Source: Chiua virens (taxonomy: Eukaryota; Basidiomycota; Agaricomycetes; Boletales; Boletaceae). From it: a stretch of 64,000 nucleotides of DNA. Location: assembly GCA_019787685.1 (NCBI GenBank), contig JAHNUO010000011.1, forward strand, positions 434,001 through 498,000, given 5' to 3'. Both the position numbers and the translations under genes were made by a program. The notes beneath the pieces are model-generated. The model searched no databases. It was not told where the DNA came from and worked only from the letters and a program-made list of their open reading frames with translations. Shown in pieces: positions 25,910 through 37,578 of the stretch. Every line of letters starts with the position of its first letter. The stretch's first letter is position 1.

Positions 25910-26464
25910 ATGTCTTTCAAGGAGACCTTTACTCAATCCTCTCTTTCGCTCAGCTCAGAGGACTGGGATCGCTCAGAAGGCGAGATCGACCCTCGGAACA
26001 TTCGGAAACAGACGAACGCAACGCCACGGAACTCGGTTGTTTTCCCTGGAGACGGTGTGGAAGTTACGCCCGGGCGAAGCCGTTGTCGAGGAAAAGAGGG
26101 GAGGTCATTGAGCGAGTTGATGAGGCTGCATGCTGAGAAAGGAACGGACGTGTCGTTTAGTGTCGAGGAAGCTTCTCGAGTTGCGGATGTACTCAAGCGA
26201 TGGGTGAGTCAAAAAGCCGTCGTTTGCTGCTTCCTTTGTTCGTCCACCGTTCGCCGACTGATTGTATGTTGATTTTGTACACGGTACGCACAGATAAATT
26301 CGGGGACATCTCCGTACGAAGGCGAGGACGATTTTTTCTCTCGTTCGCAAGATGACTCCTTGTGGAGGTCAAAGCGATCGTCAAGACCGCCGATAGAGAT
26401 GAACGCCAGACCGCGTGGTCAGAGCGAAAGCGTTACTCTTCGCCGGTCGCCCGGTCCGGCATGA
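25910..26464 (+). CDS. small acidic/Ser-Arg-rich protein, unknown
   Basis: Two exons, 25910-26203 and 26294-26464, with a clean GT-AG intron, give about 154 residues from MSFKETFTQSSLSLSSEDWD to a TGA at 26462-26464. A helical segment (FSVEEASRVADVLKRW) ends exon 1. Exon 2 is acidic (YEGEDDFF) then basic (RSKRSSRPP...RGQSESVTLRRSPG). The size and charge pattern recall small basidiomycete regulatory or adaptor proteins, but I recognise no family. It is the last ordinary gene before the repeat-rich half. Confidence 0.65.
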
Positions 26465-26499
26465 TTCCTTTCTGATCTGCTTCACTTTTCTCTCTTCAA

Positions 26500-27302
26500 T
26501 GGATGTTCATCTTCATGACCGTTTATGACTTGCTACGATGATCACGACCCCGCTAACAATCATTTTCGTTAGCCTACATTTTTCCTGCTAGCTCAGCCTG
26601 GTTGTATGTGAAGAAGGTGTTGCATCAATCAACTGCTAGGGAATTATTGGACTGTGAGGTATACTCCATGATGCATGCCTGGATCATGATTGAGCTGCTA
26701 CAACACTGGGAAGTAAGCATAGTGATTTCATCGGTACGACCAGTGAGAACTAGTCCTCAGGGAATTGTGAGAAATAGATCATTCACCAGATCCTGCTAAG
26801 ACTTTGCAAGATATCAGAGTAGTTATCATTCAATGGGCCATTTTGAAGGAAACACAATAGTATCCGCTGTTTTGAGTGCTTATGTAATCAATCTCAAAGC
26901 GTACATTGTACAAGCTAGCCTTTGGATGGTGGCATCATGATTGCACTGGCAGTTTGGAGTACATAAATAGATGTAATTCGGACAGACTAAAGGATGTGTG
27001 AATACACTACAGCATGTCAGTAAGTCACGGTAGGTAGGGAGAGTGCATAGCTAGTGGCTTACCTTTAGTTGTGGTGGACCAAGACTGGAGAGCCATGAGG
27101 CAGCATGTTGTGGGTAAAGAATTAATGGTGTCCATATATGGTAATGTAGCATATGTACATAGTGAAGGGTAAGAGAAATGTGTATCAACAGACTGGTCTC
27201 CAACAATAGATACATGCAAACCATATGAGATGATGGTACACAATGTTGGTGGTAGATTTAGTTTCATTTGAAGGTGCAAACAGTGGGAGGAAAGCATGTT
27301 TC
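26500..27302. other. start of the repeat-rich compartment
   Basis: From about 26,560 the sequence becomes AT-richer and CG-poor. The stretch about 27045-27215 resembles 58800-58960 (shared blocks such as GTCCATATA.GGTAATGTAG), so it belongs to a dispersed repeat. No gene is seen. Confidence 0.5.
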
Positions 27303-27808
27303 TGTCATATACCGCTCTGTTCTCCGTTCCTCTGGATATAACTCTGGATCTCTTAGACATGAACTCCAGGTCGATCACCCTCAGGACACAACTCTGTGAT
27401 CCTGGACCTCCATTATGTATATATGTTTCCTCTTTCGTTTTAGTACATAACCTGTGTCTTGCTTATGAGCACAGCTCCGGCTTCCTCAGTACCTGACTTA
27501 TGTACCTCTGGTTATCTAGTTTCCCAATCTCCTGTCTTACTCAGAATTAGTCATTCTCTGTTTCTCCATATTACTCATCTCCTTGCTCCATGACTAATCA
27601 TTATGTTTCCTCCAAGTATATAAACTGTATTGGTGAGTAAGGTAAAAGTAAATATATGAGGGCTGCCTACTGTGAGCCCTCCTTTATATAATACTACAGA
27701 TCATGTTTCACATGCATGTTGCTATGCTGTAACTAACAATGACTCAGAAAGAAAAGAAATAAATATTAAGTAATGAGAATAATATAATGGGGCATTAGGC
27801 CCCTAACA
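27303..27808 (-). mobile_element. LTR of family LTR-3 (3' LTR of a minus-strand retrotransposon)
   Basis: On the minus strand it runs TGTTAGGGGCC...ATATGACA. The plus-strand left part (from TGTCATATACCG) matches 48745-49045 closely. Just outside the right end is CCCTCCCCTTGT, which on the minus strand is a purine-rich tract abutting TGTTAG, as a polypurine tract does before a 3' LTR. So the body of this element should lie to the right, where only degraded minus-strand frames remain. Confidence 0.7.
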
Positions 27809-27820
27809 CCCTCCCCTTGT
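27809..27820 (-). promoter_or_regulatory. polypurine tract of the LTR-3 element
   Basis: Minus-strand ACAAGGGGAGGG directly beside the LTR start TGTTAG; the usual primer site for plus-strand DNA synthesis of an LTR retrotransposon. Confidence 0.55.
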
Positions 27821-27959
27821 AGAGCCATTGTGTAGCTCAAACAAGTGGAAGAACAAAGAATATAGAATTAAAACTTTATACAAAGTATACTTGTCCAAAG
27901 AAAAGAAGTGGAAAGAAGAAGAAAACTAGGTCTCACACATATATGAGAATAGATAAGCA

Positions 27960-29271
27960 CACCATGCATGCATGTCTGAGTCTTCTCACATGGGAGCAGG
28001 CTGCTCTGACAGTTCATCTTTCTCTTCAGGACAAGATGGCAGCTCAAGTTCCTTGAAAGTGAGGTTGAAATGCCCTATGGCATTCAAGAACTGATCAATC
28101 TCCATTGCAAGTTTGGAGAACCCAAATGGAAGAGTGAGAGGAGCGATGTCCCCCACTGGCATGCTGCTCTTCTGAGCCTTCTTTTTGTACTTTTCTAGGG
28201 TACAATTGAGGGCATCATCCATGACATTGTGCCTCAATTCACTCCACATTGGTCTATATGCAGCAGCAATCTGAGAATTGTCCTCAATCTCTGTAGAAGG
28301 AGAGGCTCAGTTGATTATCTTCCTTGTGACCTGACATGCCCAATCAATGATGTCATCAGCCTTGTGGGAAATGACACTGTTAGTGGTGAGGTATGCCACA
28401 ATATCGGTCAAGGTGATGTCTTTGTTGAACTCACTGACCTATTCCTTTCAACTGCTCAGGGAGAGCTTAATTTCTCCCTATTGGAGAAGGTTGTTGTACT
28501 GCCCTGGTACAAGAAGGAGATGTATGAGTTCTTGTACCCAGAGTGTACAATGATAACTCTTTCAAGGAATGGGAGCCAACTGCTCCATGAGAAGGAACCC
28601 ATGTACATGTCTGCACATTGGTGGGTTCAATTCAGATTTAGTGTTGTCTGGACGCATGCAATGTCCCACTGCACCTGGGAACATCTTTTGGAGGCCATTA
28701 CACTCCTCAGTTGGGCAGATGAGCTGGCATCACTTGGTGAGATCTACCCATTGTTTGGTAGGTGCATCAAGGGATGGGGCCCCTTGAGGGATGTTTGGAT
28801 GTTTTCCCGAGAATTTGAGTTTGATAATCTTCTCAGGTCCTATCACATCACATCTCATCTGCTATTGACTTTGTGCTGGTCTGGTTTTATTTCTAGCATT
28901 TACAGATTATCTGAACCCAATCTGAGTCCAATCTGAGTAATGCAATGCAATCCAGTTCCATTGTACATATTCTACTTTATCTAGTTTAACTTGTCCTATC
29001 TGATTTGGCCTTATTGAGGTTGTTCCTCTCATAATATTCTTCTTTTCTTTTGTTATCTACAAGGTTTTGACATTCCTTTTCTTAAATACTCATTCTACAT
29101 AGATCCTGTATGATTACCTAGGGTCAGATTGCCTTTAATAGTCTTGGGTTATGCCCAGGACTATCTTTCTGTGTTCAGGAGATCACCTATCTACTCTCCT
29201 GTGTGTGAGTGGGCTGGATATTGTTCCTTGCACTTCATTTCACCTTGTCCTATCGTTCCCTTGTGTCTCAT
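27960..29271 (-). pseudogene. degraded minus-strand reading frames of a repeat element
   Basis: A 87-codon block (27986-28249; DALNCTLEKYKKKAQKSS, then LTLPFGFSKLAMEIDQFLN) is protein-like and preceded by an acceptor-like site and EIEDNSQIAAAYRPM. Further upstream, minus-strand blocks up to about 28,800 (SDASSSAQLRSVMASKRC) are broken by stops. The plus strand is also open at 28229-28936 but reads as an antisense shadow. No family is recognised. The unit may continue past the solo LTR at 29272 into 29708-30250, where further minus-strand blocks occur. Confidence 0.4.
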
Positions 29272-29702
29272 TGTTATGATATCAACTTTTCCTCACTTCA
29301 CAACTCCAACATTCGATCGATTCTAAACATACATGCCTTATGTCAAGGCTGTCCAAAGGATCATATCCGATTGGCTGCCACAATAACACAGCATCCATCA
29401 CCTCATGCCCTTATCTATTCATTTCCCTTATCACTGACTCATCACCGGCAGTGCAAGGCTATGCTCTTATCTATGACTCATATCTATTCACACCTTATCA
29501 TCCAATAGGATACATTATGCTTATCTACGTAGTTCATACTCAGATTAGAACTCCGACATCCATGTAGTATATAAACCCCATGAATCAAAGCCAGAGAGCT
29601 CTAACAAAGTTCTCTTGGAGTTTTCGCCTCTTCACTGGACTGAACCCCCTCTTCACTACACCACTACAACTTTAACAGTCTAGGTTGTTCTAGGTTGTTT
29701 CA
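29272..29702 (+). mobile_element. solo LTR, family LTR-2, with perfect 5-bp target duplication
   Basis: It runs TGTTATGATATC...TAGGTTGTTTCA and is flanked by CTCAT on both sides (29267-29271 and 29703-29707). It matches, in opposite orientation, 57694-58125 and the LTRs of element D (42619-43045, 49628-50423). It keeps a TATATAAACC box and the AACAAAGTTCT block used for self-priming. A solo LTR with intact duplication is the product of LTR-LTR recombination after insertion. Confidence 0.9.
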
Positions 29703-29707
29703 CTCAT

Positions 29708-30250
29708 CTTCTTAAATCAATCCTCTCATTGTCTCAACTCCATCCAGATACTTTTACATTGACTGCTTTTCATTCTAGATTGCTCAGCAAGCTCTGGAAC
29801 ACATTGACAAACCCTAATCCATCAATCCCTTCAAGTATAACCCCCCTTGGGATGAATCTATTGCCCCACCTTTCTCACATCACCTACTTTTTGTTTTCAA
29901 TAGCATGTGTAAGCAGATCAGAAGGAATAGAGGGAGGGTTGTCCATGACAACATCATCAGCTGGGGCTACAACAGACATCTCTCCAACTCTGGTTGCCAG
30001 AGAGAAGGTGCTGTCTTCCACCATGCTGGAGGGGATAGAGTCCTTATACTCCATTATTGAACTGGAGCTGCTGGGAACCACCTGGTCCAGTTCTGATGTA
30101 ATGTGCTCCTGTAGCACAGGCAGTTGCAGCAAAGCACCCTTGGTACCAGTTTTTGGACTTTCCCACAACCTTTAGGATACCTTCCTTGTTAAGGAGAAAT
30201 AGACCAAACAGGATAACCATCCCTTGGGGATCACCAGTCCCTGGCAAGTT
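29708..30250 (-). pseudogene. minus-strand coding remnant interrupted by the solo LTR
   Basis: Two minus-strand blocks (30044-30247, GTGDPQGMVILFGLFLLNKE; 29884-30168, SELDQVVPSSSSSIMEYKD) look like exons of a decayed gene of unknown type whose other part may be at 27960-29271. Confidence 0.35.
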
Positions 30251-30254
30251 GATG

Positions 30255-30705
30255 CATAAAATACTGTAATCCTTGTAAATCAGTGATGCAACACCACTAG
30301 GATTTCTTGATGCCCATTGGATGCATCATCCTGCCCATTATCTGAGTGTCCTGCTCACATCTTGATGCATCATTCTGTTCATCTATTGCATACGAGTCAC
30401 AGTGTCCTGCCCACATTCTGATGCATCATTCTGCCCATGTCTTAATGCATTATTCCACTCACTGGCTGCATATCATCTGAGAGTCCTACCCACATCTCAA
30501 TGGATTATTCTGCTTACCCACTGGATGCATTATTCATCCTGCCTGTCTGATGAACTGAGTGTTAATATGATGCATCAGTGGCTCACCCATCTGAACCATT
30601 CAACTGATGGAAAGTCCTGCCCACTTGATGCATCATTCCTTCTATTATCAGAGTATCCAGCCTGCCCAACATATCAACTTGATGCATCATCTCACAAGTA
30701 ATGGA
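30255..30705. repeat. degenerate minisatellite built on TGATGCATCATTCTGCCCA
   Basis: About ten spaced copies of a core TGATGCATCATTCTGCCCA with linkers such as GAGTGTCCTGCCCACATC at intervals of roughly 30-60 bases. The core contains the 10-base palindrome TGATGCATCA. Unit length and order are irregular, so this is an old, diverged array. Confidence 0.7.
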
Positions 30706-31152
30706 TTATTCTAAGACAGGACATGATTTAATCAACTATGTAAAGATTTTCCTAGTCTGTCTGAATCCATCTACCATGCCCATTTTGTCTGAGAGATCAA
30801 CATGTGTGATTGAATGCCATATCATGGCCTGATGAGGTGCATATGCATGATGCCCCTGAATGAGAGCCATGTTGTCCAATGTGAAGTTCTTCCCCCTTTC
30901 ATCCCACTGGGCCGCATCCCACTCCATAAACACAAGAATGCACTATATCTTCTCATAGAGAAGTTCAACCTCTTCTTCCCAGCACTTTGCCCTGGCCCTG
31001 GCCTTACACCACTCAATTCACATGTCTACAAGCCACTGACTATGAGCTGATAATTTAAGTTGAATGATAAATGGAATCGTGACCAACCTTCAAGCCCAGC
31101 ATCATCCATGTCTTTGGAGACTGACCCATCTATGGTTTATATCCAAGACAAC
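30706..31152. other. repeat-derived stretch, no gene recognised
   Basis: Short frames on both strands (for example minus 30736-30933, WDAAQWDERGKNFTLDNMA) look like remnants of a mobile element or of the 29.7-kb unit. Nothing can be named. Confidence 0.3.
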
Positions 31153-31841
31153 TGTTACAATTTCTTTCTTTCGTCTCACTTGTACTTCTTCTCTTTACTC
31201 AGTACCTAGGTATCATCGTACATTCATCCGTACTCATTCTCTTCCTCCTTTGTAACCCTGCACTGGCTTTACCCGAGTGCTTACATTCTTCCTTTCTTGT
31301 CATCTTCCGATGCCTTTGCATTTGTCATTTTGTCTTCGTCATCGTCTGTTGCCTTCGCATCGTACGATTCCCTTTTGACTGCTGCACACTCCTTTTGGCC
31401 CTTTGGCCCTTCTGCTCTTCTGGCCTTCCCCTTTTAGTTACTTGGTCCGTGCGCAGCTCTCGTAGTATAAATACCTCGCAGCGATACTCGTGTACACTAG
31501 TCTTGATCTTCGCAATCTAGCTGAGTATCACTGCTCCACTTGGACCTTCCCTTGTGACCACTCGACCAGGGACTTCTCTCGTCGTCCCTTGACCCAACAC
31601 TAGGACTCATTGTAGTCAACCCTCGACCCTCGACCGTCCTTCGGGTATAGATTCCCAAATGGACAACTCTCAGCAACGCCTGAGTTTCACTCGTCTCTCT
31701 GGTAGCAATCCGCTGACCAGAAACCCTCGTTCCACTCTTCAGTGCACCACGTATCAAGTGGTGGTTGTTTGAGTTATCGCAGCCACTTGGTACTTGGTGC
31801 TTTTGTGGCTATATTAGGTCCTACCCGGAACTATCGTAACA
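31153..31841 (+). mobile_element. 5' LTR of gypsy copy A (family LTR-1)
   Basis: A 689-base LTR with inverted ends TGTTACAA / GTAACA. It carries TATAAATA at 31466-31473. The predicted RNA start lies about 30 bases further on, at CTAGTCTTGATCTT (31497-31510). Other copies are 39186-39883, 53650-54309, a truncated minus copy 37255-37578 and a fragment at 55451-55690. Confidence 0.9.
31466..31473 (+). promoter_or_regulatory. TATA box of LTR-1 (copy A)
   Basis: TATAAATA inside GTAGTATAAATACCTC, conserved in the other LTR-1 copies at the same place; it sets the U3/R border of the element about 30 bases downstream. Confidence 0.7.
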
Positions 31842-31842
31842 T

Positions 31843-31855
31843 AAGATCAAGACTA
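31843..31855 (+). promoter_or_regulatory. self-priming primer-binding site of copy A
   Basis: AAGATCAAGACTA lies one base inside the 5' LTR and is the exact reverse complement of TAGTCTTGATCTT at 31498-31510, the predicted 5' end of the element's own RNA. There is no TGG start as in tRNA-primed elements. This is the Tf1/sushi arrangement, in which the RNA 5' end folds back as primer. Confidence 0.75.
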
Positions 31856-31921
31856 CTATACAGCCTGCCTTCGTGCAGCTAGCTGCCCACCATTACTGGA
31901 CGACCCCCCACCCGTCCACTC

Positions 31922-33141
31922 TTGAACCCCGCCTGGAACCTTCAGACCTCCAATACTCCATCATCTGATCTATCTGACGAAAACCCTGAACCCTCGACTC
32001 CACTTTCCGAACCTTGGGAAGCAGACCTCAACATCAATGTCGAACACCTTGACTTGGAAGACGAAACACAGCAACTAGCTGAACGACTTCACCAATCACT
32101 TGACATCCCTGCACTTGCCACCTTCACATCCCCTACGACCCCATGAAGGCCGAACCCTGGACCACCATCTATCTGGAACCTGAACCCGTCTATCGTCCCA
32201 CCACCAATAAGACCACCCACCACCACCTCGACCAACATGTCTAACAAGGCAGTTGAACTTCGCCTCGGAAAACCCGCCGCCTTCAATGGCTCCTATGATC
32301 GTGCCATACCCTGGCTCAACGACGTCACCACCTACCTCTTCGTTAACGAAGATGTGTACAACACCGAAAACAAACGAGTTGCATTTGCACTCTCTTTCAT
32401 GACTGAAGGATCTGCTTTAACTTGGGCCGACACGTTCTGCGCCAAGTCCATCCTCGCTAGATCCTTTGGCACCTGGACAGACTGGCAGATGGAGTTCCGA
32501 AAGGACTTTGAACACCACGACACCAAGGGAGATGCCATCGCCTGGCTCTCCACCACCCGAACCACCAAGAACGAGGATGTCCCCTCGTATATCTCCTCCT
32601 TCCACAACAAGGTCGTCACTGCAGGACTCGCTGGCTCTGACTCCGTCCTTATCAACTTCTTCGTGGCTGGCCTACCACCCTCCCTCATGAGGCGCATCCA
32701 AGGGATGGATACGGTCCCTACCACGATCGACAAGTGGTACACCCAAGCCATCCATTTCAAAACCCAGTGGGAATGCGCCGACGAGATCGCCCGTTGAAAC
32801 AAGAAACCTGCTGCCGCAGTCGTCTTCCACGACAACCCCCCTCGCAAGAAGGAGTGAGACCCTGACGCTATGGATGTAGACGCCATCTACGTTCCAAAGC
32901 TTACTGAAGCTGAGTGAAAGCGATGCTTTGAACAAAAACTCTGTTTCCGCTGTCGCAAACCCGGACACCAAACGTCCGCCTGCACAGCCTTCTCTACGAA
33001 AACCCCTGCTACATCCTCCTCCAAGAAGGTCAGGAAAACTGCTTCGAAACCTGAACCCGTTCCTGCCTTGGTAGAAGTTGAGGAGGATGACGAGGACGCC
33101 ATGAGTGTCAACAAGGTGACCACTCCGGTCACGGGTTTTTA
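31922..33141 (+). pseudogene. gag of gypsy copy A, interrupted by TGA stops
   Basis: It encodes the capsid-type retrotransposon Gag domain (VELRLGKPAAFNGSYDRAIP; ALTWADTFCAKSI; FRKDFEHHDTKGDAIAWL; YTQAIHFKTQWE) and a CCHC zinc knuckle, CFRCRKPGHQTSAC, near 32940. Stops are all TGA (about 32796, 32857, 32916). Copy B has CAA at the last two of these points and CAT TGA at the first, as expected if the ancestor had CGA. Gag packages the element RNA. A Met is not found where copy B has one (39989), so the copy-A start is also damaged. Confidence 0.85.
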
Positions 33142-33159
33142 AGGAGGAAGACCGATTCG

Positions 33160-35405
33160 ACGCCGGTATCTTCCCATTCTCGTACCCATGTACTTGTAGC
33201 TGAGCTTTCGTCCCAATCTATGCAAATCCCTGTTAGATTGAACGTTACCGCTACCTCTCAAGATGTCGACACCTGCGCTCTTATTGACTCTGGAGCCGGG
33301 ATAAACTGCATCGACTGGCACTTCGTCCAGAAACACAAGTTCCCAAAAGATCGCCTTCCGAAACCCATCCCAGTACAGAATGTCGACTCTACCGCGAACA
33401 AGAACAGTGATATCAAATTCACCACAACCCTTTGGATCGCTCTTGGTGGAGTGCTCCAACGAATCAAGTTCCACATCATCCACTGTGGTTCAGAAAACAT
33501 CATCTTAGGACTTCCCTGGCTTAAGGCGACCAATCCAATCATTGATTGGGTAGCCAAAACCATCACCGTATCTGCCCCAGAACCAGACCTTCTGCCCATC
33601 ACCACCGACGAACCCAAACACTCCGCCAAACTCGCTCACCCACCGCCCATCCGTCCCGTCCACCACCTCGATGTCAATCCCATCTGGGATGGCAAACTCT
33701 ACGACTACCTCGACACTGAAACTGGGCACCGATTTACGAACCAATCTGTGCAACACTCTGTCAACCGCGTCATGTGAGCAGGACAACGCTTCGTTCGGAC
33801 TACTCAACCCGAGAAGCTCACCAACACTACCGCCCTCGTGGCTGCAGCAAAGAAACCCAAAATTACCCTCCCTTCGGAGTACTCAGAATTCAAATCAGTA
33901 TTCGCGAAGGAACCCTTCAATCAGATGCCTCCCTCAAGGTCCTGTGACCACGAAATCCATCTGAAAGACACCTTTCAACCCAAGGTCGGAAAGGTCTACC
34001 CCTTGTCACCTGACGAGTGCAAGGCCACCAACGACTTCATCGATGAACACCTTGCCAATGGCAAGATCTGCCCTTCGAACTCCCCCCAGGCCTCCCCCTT
34101 TTTCTTCGTCAAGAAGAAGGATGGCAAACTCCATCCTTGCCAAGATTACCGCTACGTCAATGAACACACTGTTCGCGATGCCTACCCCCTGCCTCTAATC
34201 TCTGACCTCGTCGACAAGCTAAAAGACGCCAAACTATTCACCAAGTTTGATGTCCGATGGGGTTACAACAATGTTCGTATCAAGGACGGACATCAATGGA
34301 AAGCCGCTTTCATCACGCACCGCGGCCTCTTCGAACCCATGGTTATGTTCTTCGGACTGACCAACTCTCCCGCGACATTCCAACATTTCATGAACGACTC
34401 TTTCCGCAACATGATCGCCAAAGGATGGCTCATCATATACATGGACGATCTCCTCATCTTCTCTGAAGACGAGGCCACCCACACTGAGCGCACCAAACAC
34501 GTTCTCGCCCGCATGAAGGAACTAGACCTTCACTTGAAACTCGAGAAATGCCACTTTGCCACCACTGAAGTCGAATACCTCGGCATGATCGCCAGGCCAG
34601 GCGAACTCGCCATGGACCCTGTCAAAGTAGCCGGTATTGCAGACTGGCCAACTCCCACCAAGCTCAAGGACGTCAGATCGTTCATGGGCTTTGCCAACTT
34701 CTACCGTCGGTTCATCCCCGACTACTCCACCATAGCCCGACCCCTTGTCGATCTCACAAAGAAAGACGCCCCCTGGATTTGGGGATCCGCCCAGATATCC
34801 GCCTTCGAACGCCTCAAGAAGGCCTTTACCACGGATCCCGTACTCTGGTTCCCTGATACCTCTTGACCCTTCGCCATCACCACCGACACTTCTAAATATG
34901 CGACTGGTGGCGTGCTCCTCCAGGCCGATGTAAACGGCGACTGGAAACCGTGCTCCTACCTTTCGCAGTCATTTAACACTGCCGAACGGAACTACGATAT
35001 CTATGACCGAGAACTCCTTGCCGTCATCCGTTCCCTGAAGGCTTGGCGTCACTACCTTCGTGGCAGTGCACACCCCATCACGGTCTTCTCTGACCACAAG
35101 AACCTGACGTACTTCCGTCAACCCCAGAACTTGAACCACCGGCAAGCTCATTGGCTCCTTGACCTCGCCGACTTTGACCTCACCTTCTCCCACGTTCCCG
35201 GGAAACTCCTTGATGGTCCGGATGCACTCTCCTGTCGCCCTGACCATATCGCCTCCAACACGGACAACGAGAACATCACGCTCCTCCCTGATGACGTCTT
35301 CGTCAACCTTGTAATGCTGGACCTGCAGTCCCTAATCGCCAAATCTTCAGTTAGTGACCCCCTGGTCTTAGACACTCTCAACGCCCTGGACGGCGGCCTG
35401 CCTTG
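33160..35405 (+). pseudogene. pol of gypsy copy A: protease, reverse transcriptase, RNase H (3' part lost)
   Basis: In order: retropepsin with LIDSGAGINCIDWHFV (about 33280), then reverse transcriptase from about 33900 ([40 protein letters not shown]; catalytic YMDDLLIF at about 34438), the thumb, and RNase H (TTDTSKYATGGVLLQADV; ENITLLPDDVF tail). Stops are TGA at 33775 and 34864. Homology to copy B ends at about 35405, where an unrelated gypsy sequence takes over inside the same strand. The integrase and chromodomain that copy B has are therefore missing here. Confidence 0.9.
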
Positions 35406-37254
35406 GTCACATCATTGACCAGAAAGGTGTTCACACCAAGCTGGATAAGATGTTGTGTGTCCGGAGTTGAAGAACTCCACAAACTCAATGAAGTCCAATG
35501 ATTTGTTGGATTGGTCAAGTACCTGGCTCAGTTTATGCCAGATGTTTCAGTGTATACCACACCGCTGACTGAAATCCAAAGGAATGGGCACCCATTCGTT
35601 TGAAGGAAAGTACATAATTGGTGCTTCCAAATGATCAAGAACTTGGCATGCAAGTTTCCAATCCTTCAGCCCATTGACCCAAGGAAGACTGAGCCTATTT
35701 GGCTCATCTGTGATGCATCCCTTTACAGGATCGGAGCATTGTATGGACAGGGGTCTGAATGGAAGACATGTTGCCCTGCAGGCTTCATGTCAAAGAAGCT
35801 GAGTGATGCCCAGCAAAACTATCACACATTTGAGTGTGAAACCCTTGCAATAATTGAGGGATTGATGAAGTGGGAGGACAAGCTCCTAGGCTTCAAGTTC
35901 ATGATTGTAACAGATCACGAAGCACTTGGATACCTGAGGACACAGTGGAAGCTGTCCACTAGACAAGTCTGCTGACTCAACTATATATCAAGATTTGATA
36001 TGGACATTATCTATGCAAAGGGCTTGGAGAACTGAGTAGCTGACTATCTTTCTCAATACTATGAATGAGAAGGAGGAGAGGAACTCCCTGCAGAGGTGAT
36101 TGAATGGTTGAATGCTGACATTTGATTGGATCCAGAGGGAGATGACCTCCTGCAAGATCAATGGCTGGAGCTCAAGATACTCAGCATAGAGGACAAGATG
36201 AATGTCCGAAAAAGTTGGTAACTGGCCAAAAAGTGAGAAACTTGCAAGTCAGAGGTGAAAGAGATGGCCACTGCAGCGGAAAACTGCTGAGGTGGCCAAA
36301 ACCTTGCTGATAACATATGGGAACTTGCCTGAGTTATTGAGTGCAGTATGCAAAGGGTACTCAAACAACATGATGTTTATGAAGATCTAGGAGAAACCTG
36401 GGCACCATTCCATGTTCAGGGAGGAGAGGGGGTTGGTTTATACAACCAATCATGGAGGAGAATGAGTCCTCTGTCTCCCTTGAGCAAAGTTTGATGGAGG
36501 CTCCTTGACTGCAAAGGTCATAGACAATACACATAGGACCCTAGGGCACTTTGGGTCACAAAGAATGGTGGATTATATCTGCAGATGGTTCTGGTGGCCC
36601 AGGATGGATTGGGAAATTGACAAGTACTGTTGATTGTGCCCCACTTGTCAAATGGCAAAAGGAGAAAACTAATCACCCAAGGGATTGTTGCATAGTTTAC
36701 CTGTGCCCAAATACCCTTGGGAATCCATTGCTATGGACTTTGTGGGACCTTTCCTGCCGAGCAGGGAGTACAACTACCTTTGGGGCATTTTGTGTTGTCT
36801 GACCTTGATAATCCACCTGGTACTGGTGACTACAACTGTGAAGGCATCTGAACTTGCCTCTAGGTTTATTCAGGAGGTAATCTGCCTTCACAGAATCCCT
36901 GAAATGATCATCTCAGATTGAGATGCCAAATTCACATCTGCAGTTTGGTGTGAATTACATAGGCAGCTGGGGACTAAGCTGCTAATGTCTACAGTGTTTT
37001 ATCTGCAGATGTATGGCTATACAGCCAGACCAGATGGACTGGGTGGACAAGGTACCCATGGCAGAGTTTGCCATAAACTCGAGCATCAGCAGATCTACAG
37101 GTGTTGCTCTGTTCAAGCTGAACTATGGGTAGTGCCTGTCCTGATGCCAAGGTTAGACAAGGGAACTCCCTTATCTGCCCCTGGTGTCCAATCATTTGTG
37201 AAATGAGTGAGAGAGAATCTTGAAATGGCACATGATGCCATTATTGAGAGTCAG
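35406..37254 (+). pseudogene. second gypsy family: RT thumb, RNase H and integrase remnant
   Basis: It begins in the RT palm/thumb (GHIIDQKGVHTKLDKM) and goes on with RNase H (EPIWLICDASLYRIGALYGQ; MSKKLSDAQQNYHTFECETL), then integrase (LPVPKYPWESIAMDFVGPFL, II.SD.DAKFTS, and the YG.MPVLMPRLDKGTPLSAPG end). More than a dozen stops, mostly TGA, and a deletion in the integrase core show long decay. It is cut on the left by copy A at 35405 and on the right by an LTR-1 fragment at 37255, so it keeps no LTR of its own. Confidence 0.8.
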
Positions 37255-37578
37255 TGTTATGGTAGTTCTGGGTAGGACCTAGAGTAGCTACAAAAGCACT
37301 AAGTACCAAGTGGCTGCAATAACTCAAACAACCACCACTTGGTATGTGGTGTGCTACAGAGTTCAAGAGTGGATTACTGGTCAGTGGATTGCTACCAGTG
37401 AGATGAGATAGAACTCAGGCTTGTTGCTGAGGGCATCCTTTTGAGAATCTATACTCGAAGGACCGAGGGTCAAGGGTTGACTACATTGAGTCTGAAGGGT
37501 CGAGTGGTCATAAGGAGATTCCAAGTGGAGCAGTAATACTTAGCTAGATTGCGGAGATCAAGACTAGGGTACAGGAGT
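37255..37578 (-). mobile_element. truncated LTR-1, minus orientation
   Basis: Starts TGTTATGGTAGTTC, the reverse complement of the LTR-1 end, and runs to ACAGGAGT, where the hAT terminal repeat begins. The remaining half of this LTR is not found beyond the right end of the hAT remains in the expected position. Confidence 0.8.

Noticed and set aside
28229..28936. 235-codon plus-strand frame as a gene
   Set aside because: Minus-strand blocks at 27986-28260 look more protein-like and have splice-like signals; the plus frame has no recognisable motif and lies in repeat DNA.
30255..30705. CRISPR array
   Set aside because: The genome is eukaryotic, the repeats are diverged and spacing is irregular.
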